A DNA stretch of 64,000 bases, taken from NCBI RefSeq assembly GCF_021026195.1, contig NZ_JAJNCT010000028.1, forward strand, positions 1 to 64,000. Direction: 5' to 3'. This document shows, piece by piece, positions 6,649-17,300 of this stretch (position 1 is the first letter of the stretch; every line of letters begins with the position of its first letter). The notes below the pieces were generated by a model. It ran no database searches, was not told where the DNA came from, and saw nothing but the letters and a program-made list of their open reading frames with translations. Made by a program: the position numbers and the translations under genes. The stretch is from Comamonas koreensis. GTDB taxonomy: Bacteria; Pseudomonadota; Gammaproteobacteria; Burkholderiales; Burkholderiaceae_C.

Positions 6649-8283
6649 TCAGCGCGCAGCCGAGCTGCGCATGGTGCGGATCAGCAAGATCACCGGCACC
6701 AGCCCGACCAGCACCAGCGCAAGAGACGGCAGCGCCGCCTCGCCCAGGCGCTCATCGCGCGCCAGCTGGTAGGCCACCACAGCCAGGGTGTCGCTGTTGA
6801 AGGGGCGCAGCACCATCGTGGCGGGCAACTCCTTCATCACATCGACAAAGACCAGCAAGGCGGCGGTCAAGGCCGAGCGGCGTAGCAGCGGGCCATGCAC
6901 GCGGGCCAGCAGGCCGGCGCTGCCAACGCCCAGCATGCGCGCCGATTCATCCAGGCTCTTGGGAATGCGGGTGTAGCCGCTTTGCAGGGACTGCAACGCA
7001 ATGGCGGTAAAGCGCACCAGGTAAGCCCAGATGATGCCGGTCGAGGTGGCGGTGATCAGCGCCGGAAATCCCCATTGCGGAAACGCCTGCTGCACCCAGC
7101 CCACTGGCAGCAACAAGCCCACCACGATCACTGCGCCGGGCACCGCATAGCCCAGGCTGATAAGGCCCACAGTGCTGCGCGTAACCCAGTCCTGGCTGCG
7201 GCGTGCCGCATAGGCGGCCAGCATTGCAATGGCCACGGCCAGCACGGCGGTGATGGCACCAAAGCGGATGCTGTTGCCAGCCCACTGCACAAAGCGGTCC
7301 AGCGGAATCACCGACCAATCGGCCGCCAGCGGCCGCAGCATGAACATGACCGGCAGCACAAAACCCAGCAGCACCGGCAGGGCACAGACCAGCCAGGCCG
7401 CCAGGCAGCGCGCGCCTTGCAGGCGGTAAGGCTGGGCCTCGGCTGACGAGGCGCGCCCCACCCCGCTGGTGACAAAGCGCATGCGCCGCTGGGCGCGCAG
7501 CTCCAGCTGCAGCACCACCAGCACCAGGACCAGCAGCATCGTCGCCAGCTGGGCCGCGGCACTGCGGTTCTCCATGGACAGCCAGGCCTTGTAGATGCCG
7601 GTGGTAAAGGTCTGGATGCCAAAGTAGCTCACCACGCCGAAATCGGCCAGGGTCTCCATCATCACCAGCGCCACACCGGCCACCACCGCCGGCCGGGCCA
7701 TCGGCAAGGCCACCGTCCAGATGCGGCGCGGCATCGACGCGCCCAGCAGGCGCGCCGCCTCCATCAGGTGGGCGGCGCGCTCGCTCAGCGCCGTGCGGGC
7801 CAACAGGTAGACATAGGGGTAGAGCGAGACCACAAACACCAGCACGGCGCCGCCGAGCGACCGCACCTCGGGCAGCAAGCGCCCTTGCAGCCCAAAGCTG
7901 GCACGCATCCACACCTGCAGCGGCCCGCTGAACTGCAAGAAATCGGTATAGGCATAGGCCGTTACATAGGCCGGCATGGCCAGCGGCAGCAGCAGCAACC
8001 ATTCCAAGGTCTTGCGGCCGCGAAAGTCGAACAAGGTCACCACCGCCGCGCACAGGGTGCCCAGCACCGCCGAGCCCAACGCCACCATCAGCCCCAGCGC
8101 CACCGTGGTACGGATGTAGCCTGGCAGCACCGTCGCAAACATTTCGCGCACCACGGCAAACGCACCGAGGTCATTGCCCGCCCCGGGCAGCCAGGCGCTA
8201 AAGACGGTGAGCACCGGCAACACCAACACCAAGGCAATAGCTACCAACAGCAGCTGACGACGGAAGCGGGCGAGATTTTGCAA
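6649..8283 (-). CDS. fbpB: Iron(III)-type ABC transporter permease (FbpB-like)
   Basis: 544 residues of mostly hydrophobic sequence with about 12 membrane segments in two homologous halves, as in FbpB/SfuB permeases. Each half shows a permease-coupling loop: EAARLLGASMPRRIWTVALP near residues 175-195 and ESARMLGVGSAGLLARVHGP near 445-465, both of the EAA type contacting the ATPase. The family moves ferric iron released from a periplasmic binding protein (or, in some members, thiamine or other solutes). The divergent ATPase gene starts 88 bases away. No binding-protein gene (fbpA) is in the window. Confidence 0.87.
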   Translation of the reverse strand: MQNLARFRRQLLLVAIALVLVLPVLTVFSAWLPGAGNDLGAFAVVREMFATVLPGYIRTTVALGLMVALGSAVLGTLCAAVVTLFDFRGRKTLEWLLLLPLAMPAYVTAYAYTDFLQFSGPLQVWMRASFGLQGRLLPEVRSLGGAVLVFVVSLYPYVYLLARTALSERAAHLMEAARLLGASMPRRIWTVALPMARPAVVAGVALVMMETLADFGVVSYFGIQTFTTGIYKAWLSMENRSAAAQLATMLLVLVLVVLQLELRAQRRMRFVTSGVGRASSAEAQPYRLQGARCLAAWLVCALPVLLGFVLPVMFMLRPLAADWSVIPLDRFVQWAGNSIRFGAITAVLAVAIAMLAAYAARRSQDWVTRSTVGLISLGYAVPGAVIVVGLLLPVGWVQQAFPQWGFPALITATSTGIIWAYLVRFTAIALQSLQSGYTRIPKSLDESARMLGVGSAGLLARVHGPLLRRSALTAALLVFVDVMKELPATMVLRPFNSDTLAVVAYQLARDERLGEAALPSLALVLVGLVPVILLIRTMRSSAAR

Positions 8284-8371
8284 ATGCGAATCACTGACAG
8301 GCCAAAAGCTGGCGATTCTACCTGCCCGTTTGCTAAGCCCTTTCCACGGGAGAGCCCTCTACAATGCAGCC

Positions 8372-9415
8372 ATGTTTCTAGAGGTCTCCCAACTGAATGT
8401 GCGCTACGCCGGGCGCCCCCAGCCTGCGGTGGCGCAGGTGTCTTTGCAGCTGCAGGCGGGCGATATAGGGGTGCTGATTGGCCCCTCGGGCTGCGGCAAG
8501 ACGACCTTGCTGCGTGCGGTGGCCGGGCTCGAACCCATCAGCAGCGGCGAGATCCGCCTGCAAGGCCAGGTGGTCAGCAGCAGCAGCGCCAATCTGCCAC
8601 CGGAAAAGCGCCGCATCGGCATGGTGTTCCAGGATTACGCACTCTTTCCGCATCTGACGGTGGGCAAGAACGTGGCCTTTGGCATCCACCAGCGGCCCAA
8701 GGCCGAGCAGCAAGCGCGTGTGCAAGAGGTGCTGCGCCTGGTGGGGCTGGAGAACAGCGCATCGCGCTACCCGCATGAGCTCTCCGGCGGCCAGCAGCAG
8801 CGCGTGGCGCTGGCCCGGGCGCTGGCACCCGAGCCGCAGCTGATGCTGCTTGATGAGCCCTTCTCCAACCTCGATGTGGACCTGCGCGAGCGCCTCGCCC
8901 ATGAACTGCGCGACATCCTCAAGGCCGCGCAGGCGACCGCCCTCTTCGTCACCCATGACCAGCTGGAAGCCTTTGCGATTGGCGACCAGATCGGCGTGAT
9001 GGAAAGCGGCCATCTGCACCAATGGGCCGATGCGACCACCCTCTTCCAAAAGCCGGCGAGCCGCTTTGTGGCCAACTTCATCGGCCATGGCAGCCTGCTG
9101 CCGGCCAGCCCAGTCTCGTCTGCGCAAGGCTGGCAGCTCGACACCCCGCTCGGCGCCATTGCGGCGCCCGAAGCCCCGCAGGCCTGCGATGTGCTGCTGC
9201 GCGCCAGCGAGGTGGTGTTTGATGCGGCTTCGCCCTACCGCGCGACCTTGCTGCGCAAGTCCTTCCGGGGATCGCAGTACCTGTACACCTTGCAACTGCC
9301 CAGCCAGCAGCTGGTCTATGCGCAGGTCTCCAGCCAGCTGCAGCACGCGGTGGGCGACAGCATTGGCCTGCGTGCCCAGCCCGAGCACCTGGTCTGCTTC
9401 GCGCCCGGGCAATGA
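8372..9415 (+). CDS. fbpC: Iron(III)-type ABC transporter ATP-binding protein (FbpC-like)
   Basis: 347 residues from the ATG at 8372 (MFLEVSQLNVRY); an upstream ATG at 8330 would add 14 atypical residues. All ABC motifs are intact: Walker A GPSGCGKTT, Q-loop MVFQDYALFP, signature LSGGQQQRVALARAL, Walker B LMLLDEPFSNLD and H-loop FVTHDQ. The C-terminal 110 residues form a TOBE-like regulatory domain, as in FbpC/PotA/CysA ATPases. It is transcribed divergently from the permease, so both are probably controlled from the 88-base gap. The iron substrate is inferred from the permease type; other solutes are possible. Confidence 0.87.
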   Translation: MFLEVSQLNVRYAGRPQPAVAQVSLQLQAGDIGVLIGPSGCGKTTLLRAVAGLEPISSGEIRLQGQVVSSSSANLPPEKRRIGMVFQDYALFPHLTVGKNVAFGIHQRPKAEQQARVQEVLRLVGLENSASRYPHELSGGQQQRVALARALAPEPQLMLLDEPFSNLDVDLRERLAHELRDILKAAQATALFVTHDQLEAFAIGDQIGVMESGHLHQWADATTLFQKPASRFVANFIGHGSLLPASPVSSAQGWQLDTPLGAIAAPEAPQACDVLLRASEVVFDAASPYRATLLRKSFRGSQYLYTLQLPSQQLVYAQVSSQLQHAVGDSIGLRAQPEHLVCFAPGQ

Positions 9416-9443
9416 GCCTCAGGCCAGAAGCCCTCGGTCCTCG

Positions 9444-10199
9444 TCAGCGCTGCACCTGGCGCAATTGGTCCACCGCCGCCTGCAGATCGGCCGACCAGTC
9501 GCGCCGGTTGCGGCCTGCGCTGGCCTGCGGCTGGCCGTAGTTCAGTTGCGCCACCAACGGCGGGGCCGTCACGGTGCGCCAGATGGAGCCCAGCAGGCTC
9601 TCATCGCCTATATAGCTCGGGGCACTGCTCATGCAGCCACTCTGCCGGTCATAAAAGCACAGGCCCAAGGGCAGGACAGGCGCCTCTGCCGCAATCGCCG
9701 ATTGCAGCAAGTTGGCATGGAAAGGCAGCAGCTGCCGGCCATCGCCCGTCGTCCCCTCGGGAAAGACCGCAACGATATCCCCATGGCGCATCGCTTCCTC
9801 CATGCGGCTGACGGTGCGCATCGCATCGCGCCGGGAGTTGCGCTCAATGAACAAAGTGCCTGCGGCGCTGGCCAGGCCGCCGATGACGGGCCAGGCCTTG
9901 ACGTCGGACTTGGAAACAAAGCGGCAGTGCCCGGCCGCATGGATGACCGGAATATCGAGCCAAGAGAGGTGGTTGGCAACGATCAGCAAGGGGCCGTGCG
10001 CAGGCACCGCACCCAGCACCCGCAGCTCGATGCCGCTCAGCCGGAGCAGTTGAGCGGCCCAGCGCTCCACCGCCCGGTTGCGCTCGGCATGGCCCAGGCG
10101 GCCAAACGTCAGCCAGATCGTGATGACACCCACCACGATATGCATACCCATGCGCGCCAGGCGCCACAGGCCAATCAGGGAACGGGTCAGCGCTTGCAT
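9444..10199 (-). CDS. plsC: 1-acyl-sn-glycerol-3-phosphate acyltransferase (PlsC family)
   Basis: 251 residues with an N-terminal membrane segment (MHIVVGVITIWLTFG) and the acyltransferase motifs: NHLSWLDI (HX4D, catalytic), SKSDVKAWPVIGGLASAAGT and FPEGTTGDG. PlsC transfers the second acyl chain to lysophosphatidic acid in phospholipid synthesis at the inner membrane. It lies 17 bases after ruvX on the same strand, so it probably ends the yqgE-ruvX-plsC operon. Many genomes carry several PlsC paralogues; some act on other acceptors such as ornithine lipids. Confidence 0.87.
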   Translation of the reverse strand: MQALTRSLIGLWRLARMGMHIVVGVITIWLTFGRLGHAERNRAVERWAAQLLRLSGIELRVLGAVPAHGPLLIVANHLSWLDIPVIHAAGHCRFVSKSDVKAWPVIGGLASAAGTLFIERNSRRDAMRTVSRMEEAMRHGDIVAVFPEGTTGDGRQLLPFHANLLQSAIAAEAPVLPLGLCFYDRQSGCMSSAPSYIGDESLLGSIWRTVTAPPLVAQLNYGQPQASAGRNRRDWSADLQAAVDQLRQVQR

Positions 10200-10216
10200 G
10201 GCGGGCCAGCGGGGTT

Positions 10217-10666
10217 TCAGGCCGTGCCGCCCAGATCGGGCGCATCCAGGCTGCGCATGAACTGCTCAAGAATGATGCAGGCCGAGGCCGCATCGGCATC
10301 GCGCGCGCCGTTGGCCAGCGCTTCGGTGGTGCTGTAGCGTTCGTCCACCTCAAACACCAGCAGGCCAAAGCGGCCCCGCAACTGGCGCGCAAAACGCAGC
10401 GCAAGCGCAGTGTTCTCATGGGCGGCGCCATCGGGGTGGTAGGGAATACCGACGACCAGCGCATCGGGCTGCCACTGGCCGATCAGGCTCTCCATCGGAG
10501 TAAAGCGGGCCTTGCCTTCGGCATGGATCGTCGGCAGCGGCCGGGCGGTGCCCAGCATGCGGGTGCCAAAGGCAGCGCCGGTACGCTTCATGCCAAAGTC
10601 AAAGGCGATGAAGCTTTGCATGCGCGCCGCGTCTGCCAGCAAGGGCTTGGTGGCTGCGTCCGTCAT
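10217..10666 (-). CDS. ruvX: RuvX/YqgF family Holliday-junction resolvase-like nuclease
   Basis: 149 residues with the RNase H-like fold of YqgF: FIAFDFGMKRTGAAFG (first catalytic aspartate), DALVVGIPYHPDG, VFEVDERYSTTEA and the C-terminal DAASACIILEQFM (last acidic residue). In E. coli the protein helps process the 5' end of pre-16S rRNA and was first proposed as a resolvase. It overlaps the yqgE stop by four bases (ATGA at 10666-10663), the usual yqgE-ruvX pairing. Confidence 0.92.
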   Translation of the reverse strand: MTDAATKPLLADAARMQSFIAFDFGMKRTGAAFGTRMLGTARPLPTIHAEGKARFTPMESLIGQWQPDALVVGIPYHPDGAAHENTALALRFARQLRGRFGLLVFEVDERYSTTEALANGARDADAASACIILEQFMRSLDAPDLGGTA

Positions 10667-11271
10667 GCGCGGCCTGCGGCGGCCGACAGCGCCCAGGGCT
10701 GCACGCCCAGCAAGGCCAGCGCGGTGTTGTAGCGGTCGGCCACGGGCGTGTCAAAAATCACGCCGGCATCGGCATGCACCGTCAGCCAGGCGTTTTCGGT
10801 GATCTCGGACTCCAGCTGGCCCTCGCCCCAGGTCGAATAGCCCAGCGACACCAGCACCCGGTGCGGGCCGGCGCCGGTCGACAGCGCTTCGAGCACATCG
10901 CGCGAGGTGGTCATCTCCAGCCCGCCGGGAATGGTCAAGGTGGCCGAGTACGCCGATTCATCGGCAGCGCCCGACTCGATCACGATCCGGTCGTGCAGCA
11001 CAAAGCCGCGCTCGGTGTGCACCGGGCCGCCCTGGAACACGGGTTCGAGCTCCAGGTCCTCGCGGCGCAGCGGCAGATCGACCTTGTCAAACAGCTTGCC
11101 CATCGTGATGTCCGAGGGCTTGTTGATGATGATGCCCAGCGCGCCTTTTTCGCTGTGCTCACACACATAGACCACGCTGCGGCCAAACATTTCGTCTTGC
11201 ATGCCAGGCATTGCAATCAGAAAGTGGTGGGTGAGGTTCATGGTCCCGGAAGTGTCAGTCTCAGCGCTCAT
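10663..11271 (-). CDS. yqgE: YqgE/AlgH family protein
   Basis: 202 residues from ATG 11271 (MSAETDTSGTMNLTHHF), or 192 from ATG 11241 (MNLTHHF), which matches the E. coli YqgE start MNLQHHF; the longer form is shown because neither start has a clear ribosome site. The family core is evident: FLIAMPGMQDEMFGRSVVY, CEHSEKGALGIIINKPSD and VLVSLGYSTWGEGQLESEI. The function is not established; homologues were linked to alginate regulation (AlgH) in Pseudomonas. It leads the yqgE-ruvX-plsC gene group. Confidence 0.9.
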   Translation of the reverse strand: MSAETDTSGTMNLTHHFLIAMPGMQDEMFGRSVVYVCEHSEKGALGIIINKPSDITMGKLFDKVDLPLRREDLELEPVFQGGPVHTERGFVLHDRIVIESGAADESAYSATLTIPGGLEMTTSRDVLEALSTGAGPHRVLVSLGYSTWGEGQLESEITENAWLTVHADAGVIFDTPVADRYNTALALLGVQPWALSAAAGRA

Positions 11272-11344
11272 GGGGAACCATTGTACGGGCAGCCCGCCGC
11301 CCTTTTGTCTGCACGTACCTCTGTATGCGCAGCCAGGCCGGCAT

Positions 11345-11374
11345 AAAAAAAGGCTGCCCGCAGGCAGCCCTTTT
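11345..11374 (-). terminator. Intrinsic terminator of the pil-chp operon
   Basis: Stem GGCTGCC/GGCAGCC (11352-11358 with 11363-11369) with a CGCA loop, followed on the reverse strand by seven T residues. It lies 22 bases past the chpA stop. T residues on the other side make it weakly bidirectional. Confidence 0.88.
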
Positions 11375-11395
11375 GGCTCGCTCCATGCGCCGCTA

Positions 11396-14300
11396 TCAGT
11401 GCAGCGGCGCAGCGTCGGCCGCCTTGATCTCATTGTCCAGCACGCACTGGCGGACCAGCGAGAGCAGCACTTCGTCGGCATAGGGCTTGCCCAGGTAGTG
11501 GTCCACACCCAGGCTGGCCGCGTGCTCGCGGTGCTTGTCGGCAATGCGCGAGGTGATCATCACCACCGGCAGGTCCTTCATTGCCGCATCTGCCCGGATC
11601 TCGCGCACCAGCTCGAAGCCGTCCATGCGCGGCATCTCGATGTCGGACAGCACCATGACCGGGCGCTCCTCACGCAAGCGGTCCAGCGCCTGCAGGCCAT
11701 CAGCGGCCAGCGCCACACGGTAGCCTTCGCGCTGCAGCAAACGTTGGGTCACGCGGCGCACCGTGATGGAGTCATCGACCACCAGCACCAACGGCGTCTG
11801 CACCACTTGCTCGGCCAGTTCGCGCACCGGCGCCTGGGCCACCTCGGGGCGCACAGCCGCCTGGGCAATGCGCTCGGCGATCTGATCGCCATACACGGTG
11901 TACAAAGCCACTGGGTTGTAGATCAGCACAATCGCACCCGATGCCAGCACGGACATGCCTGCCAGGCCTGGCAAGCGCGCCAGCTGCGGCCCCAGGTTCT
12001 TGACCACGACTTCCTGGTTGCCCAGCACTTCATCGACGTGGACAGCGACACGCTTGGTGGCCGAGCGCAGGATCACCACCGCACTGGTCTTCTCCGGCTC
12101 CTCGGTGCTGCGCAGGTTGCCCTGTAGCAGCGCGCCAGCAAAGTAGTACGGCAGCGCTTGCTCGTTGTCGGTGTAGATGTTGTTGGCATGGGCCTGCTCG
12201 ATCAGTGCCTTGGGCACGCGTCGCACATACTCCACCAGGTTGGCGGGCACGCCAAACTTGATATCGCCGGCCCGCATCATCACCACCTGGGTGACGGCAG
12301 TAGTCAGCGGCATCACCATCTGGAAGCGCGTGCCCTTGCCGGTTTCTGACGTCGTCACGATGTGGCCACCCAGCGACTGGATCTCGGTCCGCACCACATC
12401 CATGCCGATACCGCGCCCCGACAGCTCGGAGACCTCGGTGGCCGTGGAGAAGCCTGGCGCAAAAATCAGCTGCGCCGCCTTGTCCACATCCAGCGCTTCG
12501 TCGGCCGTGATCAGACCCGACTGCATCGCCTTTTGGCGAATGGCCTCCAGCTGCAGGCCCGCGCCGTCGTCGTGGATGGACACGGCGATATCGTTGCCTT
12601 CCTGGCGCACATCGATGGCGATGGTGCCCACCGGCTGTTTGCCCTGGGCCTTGCGCTCATCGGGCGTTTCGATACCGTGCGCCACACTGTTGCGCAGCAA
12701 GTGCTCGAACGCCGGGGTCACCCGGTCCAGCACGCCACGGTCGATCTCGATCGAGGCGCCGGTGATGTCCAGCTTGACTTGTTTGCCCAGCTCCTTGGAG
12801 ATCTGGCGCACGATGGCGTAAAGACGCTCGGAGATGGAGTCGAACTCCACCATGCGCGTGCGCAGCAGGTCCCGCTGCAGCTCTCGGGCCTGGCGGCCCT
12901 GCGCAATCAGGTCATCTTCGGCGCCTTCTGCCGTGCGCTGCAGGTTGCGCTGCACGGTGCCCACGTCGTTGACCGATTCGGCCATCATGCGGGTGAGTTC
13001 CTGCACGCGGGTGAAGCGGTCGAACTCCAGCGGGTCAAAGCCCGACTCCGAATCCTTGGCCAGCGCCATGCGCGACTGCATCTGCGACTCGGCCTGCATT
13101 TCCACATCGCGCAGCAAGGTGCGCAAGCGCTCCAGGTTGCTCGACATGTCCTTGATGGACGAGCGGATGTTGCTCAGGCGCATGTCCAGACGCGAACGGG
13201 CAATCAGCACCTCGCCCGCCTCGTTGACCAGGCGGTCGAGCAGCTGCGAGCGCACACGCACCGATTGGCCGGCAGCGGCACGCACCGGCGCCATGCGCAG
13301 CATCAGCGGCTTGTGCTGTACGCCCGCGCCTGCGTCGGCCGCATCAGCCGCTTGCGCAGCTTGGTCGGCACCGGCCCTTTCCTGCGCGGCTGGCGTGCTG
13401 GCGGCCACTTCGGCCACCACTTCGCCCATTTCGGTGGCGGCAGGCACTTGCTGGGGCAAGGCGCCTTCTGCCAGCACCTGGTTGCCGCGCTCCTGCAGGC
13501 CGACAAACTCGTGCTGCAGGCCGTCGTAGCGCGCCAGCAGGATGTCGATGTCCTGGCCGGTCAGGTTCTCCGTGCCGATGTCCTCGACCTCGGATTCCAT
13601 GCGGTGCGACATTTCACCCAGGCGCATTGCGCCGGCCAGCCGTGCACTGCCCTTGAGGGTGTGCAGATGGCGCAGCACTTCACCACGCGGCGGCAGGTAC
13701 TGCGGGTCAGCAGACCACTCGCGCAAAGCCGCACCCAGCTTGGGCAACAGCTCCTGCGCTTCTTCTTCAAAGATCAGGAACAGGTCCGGGTCGATGACAT
13801 CGACCACTTCGATCGCATCGTCATTGCGCAGCTCCAGCACATCGGGCAAGGCTGCAGCAGACACCGCTGCCGCTGGCGCAAACGCGCGGACCGGCTCCAT
13901 CGCCACTGGTGCGTGCTCGTGCAGTGCGGCCAGGCCCGAGGGCTCGGCATCGAACTCGGCAAAGCCATAGGGCGGGTGCAGCTGCGAGTTGATTTCCTGG
14001 TTGGCAATGTCGACCAGGTCCTGCACGACGATCTCGCTGGCAGGCTTGACAAAACCGGCCGCCAGTTGGTGCAGCAGCTTGCGGATCTCCGAGCCTGCGG
14101 CCTGGCAGGTATTGAGCCAGGAGACTTCCGGGTTGGAGAAATTGTGGATGTGTGAGAGCGCATGCTCCAGCGAGCGCGCCAGCTCGGACAGGGAGGTGAA
14201 GCCTACCGTTGACGAGCTACCTGCCAGCGAATGGGCGTAGGCAATCGCATCTTCGGGGAAGTTGCGGTTGGGCGCCTGGGCCCAGGCGTAGAGCACCTTC

Positions 14301-17300
14301 TCCAGGTTGTGCGACCAGTTCTCGGCCTCTGCCAGGTAGACATTGAACAGCGCCGTGCTGACACCCAGCACATTGGCCACCTCGGCAGGCTCTTCGCCGT
14401 CTGCCACAGCCGGGGCCTTGGCAACTGCTGCGATGTCCTCAACCAGTTCTTCTACCGGGGCTTCTGGCTGTGCCGCGGCTTCTTGCGCGGCAGGTACGTC
14501 GGCCGGTGCGTCCGGTTCCACTGCGGCAGCAGGATGGACTACCGGCTCAGGCTCCTGCTCTACGGCAGGGGCCAGCGCCTCGCCCAGGCTTTCTGCCGGT
14601 GCCTGGTCCTGTGCCGTTGCCAGAGGCTCTGCAAAGTCCGCAAGGTCCAGGATCTCGACCGCCTCGGTTGCCGCCTCGGGCAGCACCAGATCATCGGGCA
14701 CCACCAGCAAGCTTGGGGGCTCAGCCACGGGCTCTTGCGGCAGCGCTTCAAGCTCGGGCAGCATGGTGTCTGCAAACTCGATCGCGTCAAAACCGGTGGC
14801 GGCAGGCGGCACGGCTGCGGCAGGCGCGTCCGTCAGATCCAGCGATGGCAGCTCCAGAGGCAAGCGGGTTGGAGCGGGCTCCAGCTTGGTGGCCTCTTCA
14901 TCGCCGACAAACTCCAGGCCGGCATCCATCGAGACAAAATCCAGCGCGCTGTCATGCGGCTGCAGCGCCTCGGGGGCCTGCACTTCGGCGCTCTTGGCTT
15001 CGGCACTGGCCATCGCCTGCGCAAACTCGGAGAAGTCCACTTCCTCGGCGCTTTCGGGCGCCAGGGACAGCGGCACCAGGCCCGAAGGCGTGGTCAGCGC
15101 AGGCTCGGCCTCCAGTGCAGCAGGCGGGTCCAGCTCCAGGTCGATGCCCTCGAGCGGCCAGACCAGCGCGGGCGCTGCCTCGGTAGGGGCCGCGGGTGCA
15201 GGCGCTTCCTCTTCAACAGGCAGCTCCAGCTCAGCGAGGGCTTCGGCAGCCTCGACCGCGTCGGGAGTCTCGGCGTCCAGTGCCATCTGCTGCGTATCGT
15301 GTGGCCATTCCTCGTCCACGGGCGCTTGGCCGGACTCGGTCGGCACCACCAGCGGCAGGTGCAGGCCATCGATGCGCATGGCATCCGCAGAGATACGGAA
15401 GATCTCGGGGTTCCAGGTGGACTGGCGCTGCGCGCCAATGTCTTCGGCCCAGCGGCCAAAGCCGGTCAGCGCTTCCGCGCTCAATGCCAGCAGCGGTGCA
15501 TTGGCCGGCTTGTGCTCAGCCAGCCAGCTGTTGAGCACCTGTTCCATCGACCAGGCGGCATCGCCATACTGCACCAGCCCAACCATGCGGGAGCTGCCCT
15601 TGAGCGTGTGGAAGGCGCGGCGCAGGGTCGTCAATGCCTCGGCATCGCCCGCATCGCGGCGCAGCGATTGCAGTGCCTGGCCACCGGTCTGCACCACCGA
15701 CTGCGCTTCTTCCAAAAAGATTTCCAGCAGTTCCTGGTCCAGCGATTCCTCGGAGGCTTCGGGCTGTGCCGGTGCTGCCACCACGGCAGCGGGCGCCGGG
15801 GCAGGAGCCTGGACCGGCGCAGGAGCGGGTGCGAAGAACTGCAGATCGGGTGCGAGCACCACAGGCGCCTTGGGTGCCGGGGCGGGGCTCGCATCGAACA
15901 ACGGTGCAGGAATGGTCGGCGCAAAGTAGACGGAATCGTCTTCCGGCTCTTCGGGCTCGGCAGGCGCCGCCACCGGCGCTGCTGCAACCGGAGCAGGCGC
16001 GACATCGCCCGCCTTTTGCGTGCCCATTACAATGCGCAGCTCGCCGCTGGTCGCATCAAACACAAAGAGCTTGCGCGCCAAGGTGCGCTGGTAGCCCAGC
16101 ATGTCGAGCAAAAAGCCCAGCGCGCCCAGGCTGTTGCCCAGTTTTTCAAACACGACGGGCTTGTCTTCGTCAGCCACCTGGCCGGCAGCCAGCTGGTCCA
16201 CCACAGTGCGCAGGTGCTGCGTAGCAGCGACAGCCTGGTCCAGGCCCAGCACCGACAGCACGCCGCGCATCTGCGACAGCGAACCGGTAACGGAGCCGAG
16301 CATCGATACATCGTCGGGGTTGCGGAAATACTGGTCCAGGTGCTTTTCTGCCTCGGCGAGGGTGGAGTGAAGTTCATCCACCACGCTGCCCATGGTCTGG
16401 TGGTCGCTGACGCGGCGGTACAGCTCTTCGACCCAAATCTCCAACGGCTCGGGCGGCTGGTCGGCCAGCACATGGTCCAGGCGCTGCGCCAGGCGGTCGG
16501 CACGCTCGCGCATCAGCGCGGGCTTGACGTCCAGCGACTCCAGATTGGCCTGCAGGTACAGCACCGCCGTGGCCACTTCCATGGCCATCGCGGTCGAGGG
16601 CGGGTTGCCGGTGTTCACCAGGCGCTCGGTCACACGACCGAGCGCCGCGCCCAGCTCATCGGCACCAATGTGCAGCTTGTGCAGGGATTCGCGGATCAGG
16701 TGGAACTGGTCGGCCACCGGCTTGATCTTGTAGCGGTCGCCATCGGCCAGCGATGACCACAGCTCGGCCGCAGATTCCAGGCGCTTGCGCGCTTGCGCGA
16801 GCACGGCCGGGTCATACTGGCCAAAGCGTTCCTGGCCGTAGTTGACGCCTTGCAGCGCCTCGGTCTGCAGGCTCACGCGCACCGCTTGCAGCACCGCCGC
16901 CTTGGCCTCATCGGGCCCCTGGGCGACGGCACAGAAGAAATTCAGCTCATGCTGCAGGCTCGGGTCCACGTCGCTGCCACCCTTGGCATGCGCGGCGAAC
17001 TGCATGATCACCCGCGAGGCCGAGCGCTTCACATAGAGGTCGGGGTCGAGCAGCTTGTACGCCAGCGCGTCAAAAAAGCCTGCGGCCACCTTCCAGAACA
17101 GTTTCAGAGGCTTTTGCGTCTGGCCCTGGGCGAGGCCCAGGCAGACTGCCGTCAAATCCTGCGCGGCACGGCTGTCGGCAGACTTAATGATCTGCAGCAT
17201 GTCCGAATCCAGGCGTTCACGTGCGCTGCGGTCCAGTGGCAGCGCAGCGACAGCCGGGGTCAGCGGCTCTTGCTGCGCCTGGTCGCCATGCCACAGGTCG

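Noticed and set aside
6541..6885. Plus-strand open frame of 114 codons upstream of the permease end
   Set aside because: It overlaps fbpB antisense and has no recognisable sequence.
14231..16756. Plus-strand open frame of 841 codons within chpA
   Set aside because: Antisense to a clear chpA; its histidine/arginine/glutamine-rich sequence is typical of the complementary frame.
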